Source of the DNA: a virus
DNA: 21,074 nucleotides
Direction: 5' to 3' (one strand)
Virus record (IMG/VR): IMGVR_UViG_3300024520_000571
Span: 1 to 21,074 of that record
Within the stretch, counting starts at the first letter, position 1; each line of letters opens with the position of its first letter. Made by a program: the position numbers and the translations under genes. The notes under the pieces are model-generated. The model was given only the letters and a program-made list of their open reading frames with translations. It was not told the DNA's origin and made no database searches. Positions 16,601 through 20,937 of this stretch are shown in pieces.

Positions 16601-17390
16601 AGTTGTCTTCGATGCTGCCAGACCAGTCATTGCAATCCCCTAAATCCCAGTATGGAACCGCAGACAGATCCACCGACCACGGGAACCCCTGTGAGACATC
16701 AGACCACGAGCCGCCATTGGTATCCTGCTGAAAATCCCACGACGCCTTGGCATAGTTCGGGGAGTTGGTCACCCCAACGCCGCCTTTGTTCTCATACCAA
16801 GCCGAGTCACCTGGAGCATCAAGCATCACGGAAATAACCGTGTCCACAAAGTTCAGGTAGAATGTGTTGAAATTGGAATAGTAATTCGTAGCATCAACAA
16901 TAGTAGAACGGTCCGGAATAATATCCTCATAAGGGACGTAGAAAACAGGCACCTCGCGCCCAGCGGCGGTATTCCCCACATTCTGTTTCAAGTAGTTAAC
17001 CGAGTCGATTACCTGCCGGACATCAGCGGTTGAGTAAATGAACTGGGAACCATAGAACCCGTCGGTGTCGTTTTCCTTGAGAATTGTCCACGCGAATTCT
17101 GGGATATCCTTGCCGGTGCCAAGTTCGTAAACCTCGTCGGCTGCGGCTATATCAGCCAGGAATTGTTCAGTGTATAACGAGTCGTTGTGCGTGGCCGAGG
17201 CGGGGTATGTCATGCTCGCGTTCGGCGTCAGGATGATGGTTATTTCTTCCCACCCAGCCCCGGGCTGCTGGCCGCCGGGCTGCTTTGACAAGCCAACCAT
17301 CTCGACCGGCCCTACACGAGACGGGTCCACGTTGCCCATAAGGGACAGCACGGCACAGATGATCACCAATGGCCACAGTAGCCGCTTCAT
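13611..17390 (-). CDS. Giant exported polysaccharide deacetylase (CE4/NodB-like) with glycan-binding domains
   Basis: A protein of 1259 residues. Residues 1-19 are a signal peptide (KRLLWPLVIICAVLSLMG). About 170-340 resembles a DNRLRE/CBM96-type carbohydrate-binding domain (WDFQQDTNGGSW, FDITDCVQSAVNGNVNNGIM). About 345-630 is a NodB-homology deacetylase: AVFSTDD with D356/D357, the metal motif HSWHH (H413, H417), ALPNNRYSGEV as the motif-3 region, LTMRTG, and VLFWHE with H591. About 687-779 is a fibronectin-III domain (SAYLSWEANTEGDLASYSVYRK). Two or more FN3-like sandwiches follow, then a C-terminal sandwich (1105-1259). CE4 enzymes remove N- or O-acetyl groups from polysaccharides using a metal ion. 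The start overlaps the preceding stop (TAATG). It may act on the virion or as a secreted enzyme; the signal peptide favours export. Confidence 0.85.
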   Translation of the reverse strand: MKRLLWPLVIICAVLSLMGNVDPSRVGPVEMVGLSKQPGGQQPGAGWEEITIILTPNASMTYPASATHNDSLYTEQFLADIAAADEVYELGTGKDIPEFAWTILKENDTDGFYGSQFIYSTADVRQVIDSVNYLKQNVGNTAAGREVPVFYVPYEDIIPDRSTIVDATNYYSNFNTFYLNFVDTVISVMLDAPGDSAWYENKGGVGVTNSPNYAKASWDFQQDTNGGSWSDVSQGFPWSVDLSAVPYWDLGDCNDWSGSIEDNFFPAYNSGTERPRQIEFDITDCVQSAVNGNVNNGIMSIYQESENTARQALIFGWDAYSSAIGRQPYIKIKYLTKRYVAPYPGNSDAVAVFSTDDFIAADNDSFITVFDRHNMKYTIFGARIHVDAANIYQADMAKILSWRDDDDMEVGTHSWHHKNDVGTEGLPHWQQVAGEITQAVVDSIVADSRPDWLYALADSADGDSRADDLYFGKSIALPNNRYSGEVMNAIVDHDYLTMRTGSMDLYTRDFYYQSVGVFAPARADSSMSGAPSQYGRRARNMLGVAPTVEVKQIVGAKDSVTFDLDSVAHNMRRLVNQIRGQDRGEIVLFWHETKSYGPDWYDEGVDPDELEVICDVLDEYGIPTMRASELGRHRRSGAVEVTTPYGYAANDSLKFSLGDRVWYIPNGVDERHIRGVRTTRAEAAAIDVPEAPTGLDVGTEPTSAYLSWEANTEGDLASYSVYRKIDAGAYALYKDNIPSAWYNDISIAADSATYYYKVTAVDDDSNESGFSGEATSTPTVIPVVSFTGFQLDQPTMSSGNVIVDIADASLNTPAFVRIVHRRHDAAIDTVGAAWTATKSANWNGLYDSGVAESGYNADVGGIDLTWVAGVGQDHYHMQMQPSGGSWSDVDTTIAGGATTYDHDATGSLNPPTRDRMLYRIFGATADDLLSAVAVIDSIFYNQTVGVYTSIHAVKDTDAYYAGTETPVATVEALSVYTSVADTGPDTTPPDTTGVFAGVVVDTTNGSNIKLTLTDMTINEIGQVEFQWSNDVNSGYYGDGVWSEPASSTVGDTIFTTLALDDINPAGAANVEIFTRFRLRDTEGTPNVSGWSLHQSVFTRFDPADDDSVGYGTIATDFSRNVDSDDCYAGKIVMPSTSSVVSGSWYIETLDNDFNIKMGLYGTDDALKASGTALSVGLTGYHVVTFDTPYAATIGEELYLMLSVDETSTTSAIVWFDSEENTPTLIGEYIQLNYGSFPPASLTTPTTYTNRRFSAYVTFE

Positions 17391-17869
17391 TACCGCACCG
17401 AGTCGTAGGCTTCAATCACTATCGTATCGGTCGCGGCCGGCGCGAGCGCCCAATAAAAATTGCCGTAGAACGTCTCTCCGGCCGCGGAAACAGGCACCGC
17501 CCCAAAGCTGTCACCAACCCCCTGATCGAACAAGGTGTCCTTCTGGGCTGCTGACAACGCCGTGGTGATCAAATCAGAATTGGTGTCGTCATCAAGCCCG
17601 ACGCCGACAGTCCACTTCGTCTGGATCATTCGCAAGCGGAAATCCGTGCCAGATGATCCAAGGTGGGATCTGACGATGATTAGATCAGGAATAACCCCAA
17701 ACAGGGCCGGCAGGTCCAGTAGTTGGTTGGCGCCCGTATCGGGGACCCACATATAGGTGCCCTTGTGGACGTAGCCAAACGGCTCGGCCTGAACGTCCTT
17801 GACGACAGCGAACGCCGCCAGGATGAATAGAACCAGCATGATCAGGGCGAATTTGTGTTCGGTTTTCAT
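17390..17869 (-). CDS. Exported protein of unknown function
   Basis: A protein of 159 residues. Residues 1-28 form a clear Sec signal peptide with a long hydrophobic core (FALIMLVLFILAAFAVV) and a probable cut after VQA. The mature part begins EPFGYVHKGTYMWVPDTGANQ and is rich in alternating hydrophobic residues and Asp/Thr, suggesting a small beta-sandwich (IPDLIIVRSHLG, FRLRMIQTKWTVGVGLDDD, ATDTIVIEAYDS). It is coupled to both neighbours: ATGA with the zinc-ribbon gene upstream and TAATG with the deacetylase downstream. This tight linkage suggests it works with the deacetylase, for example as a binding partner or virion anchor. No family was recognised. Confidence 0.75.
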   Translation of the reverse strand: MKTEHKFALIMLVLFILAAFAVVKDVQAEPFGYVHKGTYMWVPDTGANQLLDLPALFGVIPDLIIVRSHLGSSGTDFRLRMIQTKWTVGVGLDDDTNSDLITTALSAAQKDTLFDQGVGDSFGAVPVSAAGETFYGNFYWALAPAATDTIVIEAYDSVR

Positions 17870-18186
17870 TTCTTTCCGCCCTTCTTGGTCGACTTCTTTG
17901 TTCCACGTAGAGCGCTCTTGACCTTGCCCATCTTGCCAGGCTTGGCCTTGGCGGGCTCCCGCGGGATCTCCGCCACCCTTGCCTCAACAGGGGGATCATC
18001 TGGCTCAACCGGCGCTAGCGGCACTACAGCGGCCTTGAACTTCGCAGAAGCAGCCAGCGTCTCGGTCTTCTCCTTCGTCACCACATAGCCGCACGAACGG
18101 CAATAGTACGGACCCTTCGGGTCACCGGGCCGCAGTACGGTCAACTTCTCGCCAGTGTCGCAAAACTGATTCGGACACGAAATCAC
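17866..18186 (-). CDS. Zinc-ribbon protein with basic Lys-rich tail
   Basis: A protein of 106 residues starting at GTG 18186, chosen because GGAGGT lies 6 bases upstream and no ATG is nearby. Two Cys pairs, CPNQFC (residues 4-9) and CRSCG (about 29-33), are spaced to make a four-Cys zinc ribbon of about 30 residues. A Pro/Val-rich linker (VVPLAPVEPDDPPVEARVAEIP) follows, then a very basic tail (KAKPGKMGKVKSALRGTKKS, KKGGKK). Nucleic-acid binding or a protein-interaction scaffold is plausible from the zinc ribbon and tail. It is embedded in the exported-protein cluster but has no signal peptide itself. I do not know its function. Confidence 0.75.
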   Translation of the reverse strand: MISCPNQFCDTGEKLTVLRPGDPKGPYYCRSCGYVVTKEKTETLAASAKFKAAVVPLAPVEPDDPPVEARVAEIPREPAKAKPGKMGKVKSALRGTKKSTKKGGKK

Positions 18187-18201
18187 GACTCAACCTCCAA
18201 T

Positions 18202-18603
18202 TTAAACCTTCGACTCGTCCAATTTGTGGTCGCCGCACCAGTCGTGCGGAAACACAACAGGGAAGCCTAGCTTCTGGCCCGCGGCCGGCGAGTGACGGCG
18301 ACAGCGCCCCAGCTTGGCCTCGCCATCGGGCCCCTGGTTCGAAATCGCCACCTTGGTGACGAACCACATACACGTCCGGCACTGCATACCGGTGGAGCGG
18401 TGGGCCCAAGGGTCGCCCATGAGCGGCGCAGCCAAGTGCTTGCCCTCAACAGAGTCAACAGGACAATCAAGCGTGTGAGAGAACCCGTTCGGGGCGCCGC
18501 AGGTGCAGTTAGAACATGAATCCTCATGCAACACGCCATCAGGTCCGTTCGGGCACTGAGGACAATGATAATCGTTCAAACAGCCACATTCCGTACAAGG
18601 CAT
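18202..18603 (-). CDS. Cys-rich putative metal-binding protein
   Basis: A protein of 133 residues with 13 cysteines, from an ATG at 18603 with GGGAGG 6 bases upstream; an in-frame ATG 27 bases earlier lacks a site. The N-terminal part has CTECGCLNDYHCPQC (two tight Cys pairs) and CSNCTC. The C-terminal part has QCRTCMWF...GRCRRHSP...FPVVFPHDWCGDHK, a pattern seen in small phage proteins where four Cys probably hold zinc or an iron-sulfur cluster. The two halves look like separate metal sites. The gene is preceded by a 16-bp palindrome ending 32 bases before the ATG, the same as the one before the neighbouring exported protein. The molecular role is unknown. Confidence 0.75.
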   Translation of the reverse strand: MPCTECGCLNDYHCPQCPNGPDGVLHEDSCSNCTCGAPNGFSHTLDCPVDSVEGKHLAAPLMGDPWAHRSTGMQCRTCMWFVTKVAISNQGPDGEAKLGRCRRHSPAAGQKLGFPVVFPHDWCGDHKLDESKV

Positions 18604-18635
18604 CAGGCACCTCCCAGTTAAGCTATCCACCTACT

Positions 18636-18651
18636 GTGTCCAAATGGACAC
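18636..18651. promoter_or_regulatory. 16-bp palindromic operator, copy 2
   Basis: Perfect inverted repeat GTGTCCA-AA-TGGACAC in the 57-base gap between the 170-residue exported protein and the Cys-rich gene. It matches the copy at 19200-19215 except for the two central bases. Arms of 7 bp with a 2-bp centre suit a homodimeric DNA-binding protein. TTGACG lies just upstream in the minus direction (18656-18661) and could be part of a promoter that this site overlaps. Confidence 0.65.
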
Positions 18652-18660
18652 TACGTCAAA

Positions 18661-19173
18661 TCAGTAACCAAGATCCAACTGAACAGAGTCGCCGCCGGCC
18701 TCGGCAATGTAAATCGAGTCCGGATACGATACAATGGCCCAACAGGGGTACTCCAGGCCGGGGGTGCCGTTACCAGACATATATGTGGTAGTATCAGCTA
18801 CGTCAAACCACGTCCGGGGCGTCTCACCGTTCGCAAATGCACGATAAGTGAAAGGAACCCGGGAATACAACAGCGCCGTCTTGACAGGACGCTTGATCGT
18901 CAGAACCTCGCCAGTATAATTCGCGCCAACAGGAACCTGCTTCGGGGGATGCCACGCGGAAATCTCAGCCGCGGCCAAGCCGTCAAAATCAAGGCCGGCG
19001 CCGGCATTGGCCTGGGAGGCCGTAAACCACAGCGTATCAAGCGTCACACCGGCCCCAACGACCGACTGGTGGAACGTGCAGTCGTCAAACACAGCAGACC
19101 GGTCAGGACCACCAAGAGCCACCACACCCACAAAAAGAGCCAACACCAAGAAGAACGAACCAACAAAACGCAT
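18661..19173 (-). CDS. Exported protein of unknown function, first gene of the accessory cluster
   Basis: A protein of 170 residues from an ATG at 19173 with GGGAGGT 7 bases upstream; the longer in-frame version would run through the control region and is rejected. Residues 1-20 (MRFVGSFFLVLALFVGVVAL) are a Sec signal peptide, likely cut before GPDRS. The mature protein has a beta-rich appearance (VLTIKRPVKTALLYSRVPFTY, YPCWAIVSYPDSIYIAEAGG) and two Cys that could form a disulfide outside the cytoplasm. It resembles the small exported protein at 17390-17869 in size and composition only. It is the promoter-proximal gene of the minus-strand cluster and is controlled from the palindrome-bearing region upstream. 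No family recognised. Confidence 0.78.
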   Translation of the reverse strand: MRFVGSFFLVLALFVGVVALGGPDRSAVFDDCTFHQSVVGAGVTLDTLWFTASQANAGAGLDFDGLAAAEISAWHPPKQVPVGANYTGEVLTIKRPVKTALLYSRVPFTYRAFANGETPRTWFDVADTTTYMSGNGTPGLEYPCWAIVSYPDSIYIAEAGGDSVQLDLGY

Positions 19174-19199
19174 ACCAGCAACCTCCCTAAAAAAACTAT

Positions 19200-19215
19200 G
19201 TGTCCAACTGGACAC
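19200..19215. promoter_or_regulatory. 16-bp palindromic operator, copy 1
   Basis: Perfect inverted repeat GTGTCCA-AC-TGGACAC, ending 26 bases before the start codon of the 170-residue exported protein. It begins 4 bases after a candidate -10 box (TATGAT) in the minus direction, so it would cover the transcription start. Repressor binding there is the simplest reading. Confidence 0.7.
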
Positions 19216-19219
19216 ACCA

Positions 19220-19248
19220 ATCATAACACACAAAAACCCTCCCGCAAA
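19220..19248 (-). promoter_or_regulatory. Candidate sigma-70-like promoter for the accessory cluster
   Basis: In the minus direction TATGAT (5 of 6 consensus bases, 19225-19220) has a weak -35 candidate TTTGCG (19248-19243) at 17-base spacing. A perfect TTGACA exists further upstream but at an unproductive distance. The weak -35 and dense half-sites upstream suggest an activator-dependent promoter. This is inference from pattern only. Confidence 0.35.
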
Positions 19249-19253
19249 GCTAA

Positions 19254-19278
19254 TGACAAATTGTCAACGCCTTGACAA
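19254..19278. promoter_or_regulatory. Array of three TTGACAA half-sites (overlapping dyads)
   Basis: TGACAA-A-TTGTCA (19254-19266) overlaps TTGTCAA-CGCC-TTGACAA (19261-19278), giving three half-sites in alternating orientation. A further small dyad, ATGGC-AAAA-GCCAT, follows at 19280-19293. The cluster sits just upstream of the candidate promoter and could be an activator or repressor array. Confidence 0.5.
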
Positions 19279-19316
19279 AATGGCAAAAGCCATAACTGCA
19301 GGCATTTGGATGTGTG

Positions 19317-19328
19317 GTGAAAATTCAC
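19317..19328. promoter_or_regulatory. GTGAA-AA-TTCAC dyad
   Basis: A 12-bp dyad (5-bp arms, 2-bp centre) lies in the control region before the accessory cluster. A closely related dyad, GTGAA-CT-TTCAC, lies at 20305-20316 before the 122-residue protein gene. Both are followed on the plus strand by CACACCTGTT. A shared regulator is plausible. Confidence 0.4.
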
Positions 19329-19440
19329 ACCTGTTATCTTTTTACGCGGAGTGTCATAATGTGGGCATCCCCTCAGACAGATCCGTCCAGTAACAGCGCC
19401 CCTGGCGCCCGAGGCCGCTGGACAGTTCAGGCGGGCGAGG

Positions 19441-19641
19441 TCAGCGTCTCCTGCTGCTCCGACGAACGCTGCGCTTAACAGATCGCTCCACACTATCGAC
19501 GCCATCAGCAGCATCAGACAGTGGACCACTCAACAGCCGCTCGTCGCGATTCGTAGTCCCACCCATACCACAGGCATGACTCAACACCTCGTCGGCTACC
19601 ACCAACGGCAAGTTTACCAACCGTATCAGAGTACCAAACAT
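19441..19641 (-). CDS. Small conserved-type phage protein (66 residues)
   Basis: A protein of 66 residues starting at ATG 19641, set by AGGAGGT 7 bases upstream. It begins with a hydrophobic helix (MFGTLIRLVNLPLVVADEVL), continues SHACGMGG, then LLSGPLSDAADGVDSVERSV and a basic tail (RRSSRRR). The pattern 'MF..l.rlv..P..vadev....' followed by 'lL..pl..aad.vd' recurs in small proteins of phages and mobile elements whose role is not known. It stands alone, with 240 bases without a convincing gene before it and the control region of the accessory cluster after it. A membrane-associated amphipathic role is possible but unproven. Confidence 0.65.
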   Translation of the reverse strand: MFGTLIRLVNLPLVVADEVLSHACGMGGTTNRDERLLSGPLSDAADGVDSVERSVKRSVRRSSRRR

Positions 19642-19881
19642 CGACTTGACCTCCTGTGAGAATGTGACGAAAACGCAAAGCCAAGAATATTGGGCAAAAT
19701 AGGGGGAGGGGGCATGAAAGGTAGTAAATCCCAAGACCAAGACCCCCCACCACCCCTTAAACCCATACGGCCACGCCTGCGGCGCGACTCTACGTGTTTG
19801 GTATCAGAGAACCTCGTTGCCTCCCGCAACCATTCAGAGGCCCTTGAACGAGCCAACACGTCCGCCCTCGCGGCCGAAGGT
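19642..19881. other. Gap without a convincing gene; G/C-skewed homopolymer runs
   Basis: No frame has both a good ribosome-binding site and plausible composition. The plus strand carries GGGGGAGGGGG at 19702-19712 and, about 30 bases later, C-rich runs (CCCCCC, CCCC near 19743-19756), so the two strands are strongly skewed over a short distance. These could pair imperfectly or form guanine quadruplexes. Confidence 0.5.
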
Positions 19882-20250
19882 CTACCCGTCACCATTGGGC
19901 CCCCTGCTTGGGTCGCGTGCTGGTAGGGCCAGTTCGGCGCCCTGGCTCATGAGCTTCAGGGCCTGGGCCTGCCAATCGGTCATGTCTTCGCACGGTACAG
20001 GGATCAGCACCACCGCCGGGGCTTTGGTCGTCTGGTCGTTGAACCCGTGAGCCTTGGCCTCGAGTTCGTGCAACACCTTGGTCGACCGGGCGAGGTGGCC
20101 GATGTCGCTGGCGTCCAGTCCGCCCTCCTTCACCCTGCCGGCAATCGCCTGCTGTAGCTTGTCAAGGTCGCGCACCTGCCGGCGGACCACCTGCCCTACC
20201 TTGTTCTGCTTCGCTGTCGCCCTGGTCAACTCCTGCTTCTTGCCTGCCAT
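19882..20250 (-). CDS. Helical protein, possible terminase small subunit
   Basis: A protein of 122 residues starting at ATG 20250, set by AGGAGGTG 6 bases upstream; a longer in-frame version would run through the operator region and has no site. The N-terminal half is basic and helical (AKQNKVGQVVRRQVRDLDKLQQAI). It is followed by DASDIGHLARSTKVLHELEAKAHGFND, then a strand PAVVLIPVP and MTDWQAQALKLM. A helical DNA-binding half, an 'ELE.KA.G' helix and a 'VV.IPVP' oligomerisation strand resemble small terminase subunits, which bind phage DNA and hand it to the large subunit. Against this, it lies about 8 kb from the large subunit gene. The gene is secure; the function is a hypothesis. Confidence 0.7.
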   Translation of the reverse strand: MAGKKQELTRATAKQNKVGQVVRRQVRDLDKLQQAIAGRVKEGGLDASDIGHLARSTKVLHELEAKAHGFNDQTTKAPAVVLIPVPCEDMTDWQAQALKLMSQGAELALPARDPSRGPNGDG

Positions 20251-20304
20251 CGTATGCACCTCCTGTTGACTGAAGGATAACACACTAGGGGCATCCAGGC
20301 ACCT

Positions 20305-20316
20305 GTGAACTTTCAC
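20305..20316. promoter_or_regulatory. GTGAA-CT-TTCAC dyad
   Basis: A 12-bp dyad with 5-bp arms, 54 bases before the start codon of the 122-residue protein gene. It is related to the dyad at 19317-19328 and is joined to one copy of the CACCACACCTG direct repeat. Confidence 0.4.
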
Positions 20317-20324
20317 CACACCTG
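20314..20324 (+). repeat. CACCACACCTG direct repeat, copy 1
   Basis: An exact 11-base repeat of 20633-20643. A shorter match (CACACCTG) lies at 19326-19333. The copies flank the divergent intergenic region. Confidence 0.5.
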
Positions 20325-20339
20325 TTGGATTTGTTGTGA

Positions 20340-20357
20340 GTGTACCGTGAGGTACAC
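20340..20357. promoter_or_regulatory. 18-bp operator-like palindrome A
   Basis: GTGTACC-GTGA-GGTACAC, with perfect 7-bp arms. Compared with the reverse complement of palindrome B at 20402-20419, 16 of 18 bases agree. It lies 90 bases before the start of the 122-residue protein gene. Confidence 0.65.
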
Positions 20358-20361
20358 CAGG

Positions 20362-20379
20362 TGCAACATTTATGTTGCA
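20362..20379. promoter_or_regulatory. Palindrome between operators A and B
   Basis: TGCAACAT-TT-ATGTTGCA, with perfect 8-bp arms and a 2-bp centre, 4 bases from palindrome A. Its sequence differs from A and B, suggesting a second binding protein. Confidence 0.6.
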
Positions 20380-20401
20380 GTAGACGAGCGGGCGGCGGCA
20401 T

Positions 20402-20419
20402 GTGTACCTCAGCGTACAC
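20402..20419. promoter_or_regulatory. 18-bp operator-like palindrome B
   Basis: GTGTAC-CTCAGC-GTACAC, with perfect 6-bp arms. It is spaced 62 bases from palindrome A start to start, close to six helical turns, so a protein bound at both would face the same side of the DNA. Confidence 0.65.
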
Positions 20420-20527
20420 CGTCCCCAAATCCACATCCCCGAATAGACCGCCCTTCTAAGTAGACAGCACAACGCACCGCGCCCCTCCTGCTCTTGGTTC
20501 GGAGGTAGTATCTTTCTAGCCTAAGAG

Positions 20528-20546
20528 ACGCGCGCGCACGCGCGTA
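20528..20546. repeat. Alternating purine-pyrimidine CG tract
   Basis: Nineteen bases alternate purine and pyrimidine, nearly all C and G, and contain the inverted repeat ACGCGCG-CGCA-CGCGCGT. This can form a small cruciform or left-handed Z-DNA under supercoiling. Confidence 0.55.
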
Positions 20547-20632
20547 GTAGTGGCCCTGGTTCTTGGTATGTCCTGGCTGTTGTGTTGTGGTCAATAATTA
20601 GCCACCCTGCGGCAAAGTAGTAGTATCGTTAC

Positions 20633-20643
20633 CACCACACCTG
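20633..20643 (+). repeat. CACCACACCTG direct repeat, copy 2
   Basis: An exact 11-base match to 20314-20324 in the same orientation, immediately before the TTGACG at 20646-20651. Confidence 0.5.
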
Positions 20644-20754
20644 AATTGACGATTAGGGCCAATATTGAAGAAAGATAAAATAAACCTCAAGCGCGTCTCT
20701 ATATGGTCTATATTGACTGTAGTACCGATACAAACCACGACAACGAAAGGCATT

Positions 20755-20937
20755 ATGATGTTAAGCGACTTCGCCGAGTTCCTGATTAGCCAAGCGATGG
20801 AGAGTGAGCGCCGCGCAGCCTATTACAAGTCCCAGCGCAAAAGCTCGCAACATCAATACCACCGGGGACAGGCGGAGGCCTACCGCGAGGCTGCCCGACT
20901 CTACGAGTTGAACCACACTAACAAAGAGGCGACATGA
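20755..20937 (+). CDS. Small helical phage protein (60 residues)
   Basis: A protein of 60 residues. Two adjacent ATGs (20755 and 20758) are possible; AAAGG lies 4 bases before the first and 7 before the second, so the second may be the one used. An upstream in-frame TTG lacks a site. The sequence is helical and hydrophilic: LSDFAEFLISQAMESERRAA, then YHRGQAEAYREAARLYEL. Short proteins with a 'G.aeAYReAArL' helix are common in phage early regions, but none has a known role that I can cite. The stop overlaps the next start (ATGA), so the two plus-strand genes form an operon. The strand change marks a transcription unit separate from the structural genes, probably early. Confidence 0.65.
   Translation: MMLSDFAEFLISQAMESERRAAYYKSQRKSSQHQYHRGQAEAYREAARLYELNHTNKEAT

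Larger units (their letters stand above)
20420..20754. other. Non-coding stretch of divergent intergenic region
   Basis: No gene is supported. It contains the alternating CG tract at 20528-20546, the second CACCACACCTG copy and two TTGAC boxes (20646 and 20713) pointing right. TAAAAT at 20675-20680 is a fair -10 box but is not properly spaced from either. It probably holds the rightward promoter and perhaps a replication or regulatory locus; no tRNA or intrinsic terminator was found. Confidence 0.5.

Noticed and set aside
19174-19233. N-terminal extension of the 170-residue exported protein
   Set aside because: It reads through the 16-bp palindrome and would bury the signal peptide; ATG 19173 has a strong site.
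19378-19410. GCGCC-CCT-GGCGC hairpin as a terminator after the 66-residue gene
   Set aside because: Only a 5-bp stem with no following U-tract in the minus direction.
19626-19895. Minus-strand frame of 89 residues filling the gap before the 66-residue gene
   Set aside because: Only a poor GGGGG site, Arg/Gly/Pro low-complexity composition caused by the homopolymer runs, and overlaps with both neighbours.
20251-20472. N-terminal extension of the 122-residue protein
   Set aside because: It would translate the palindromic operators, is rich in Cys/Arg without pattern, and lacks a ribosome-binding site, whereas ATG 20250 has AGGAGGTG at ideal spacing.
20409-20594. Minus-strand 61-codon frame in the intergenic region
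   Set aside because: TTG start without a ribosome-binding site, crosses the CG tract and palindrome B.
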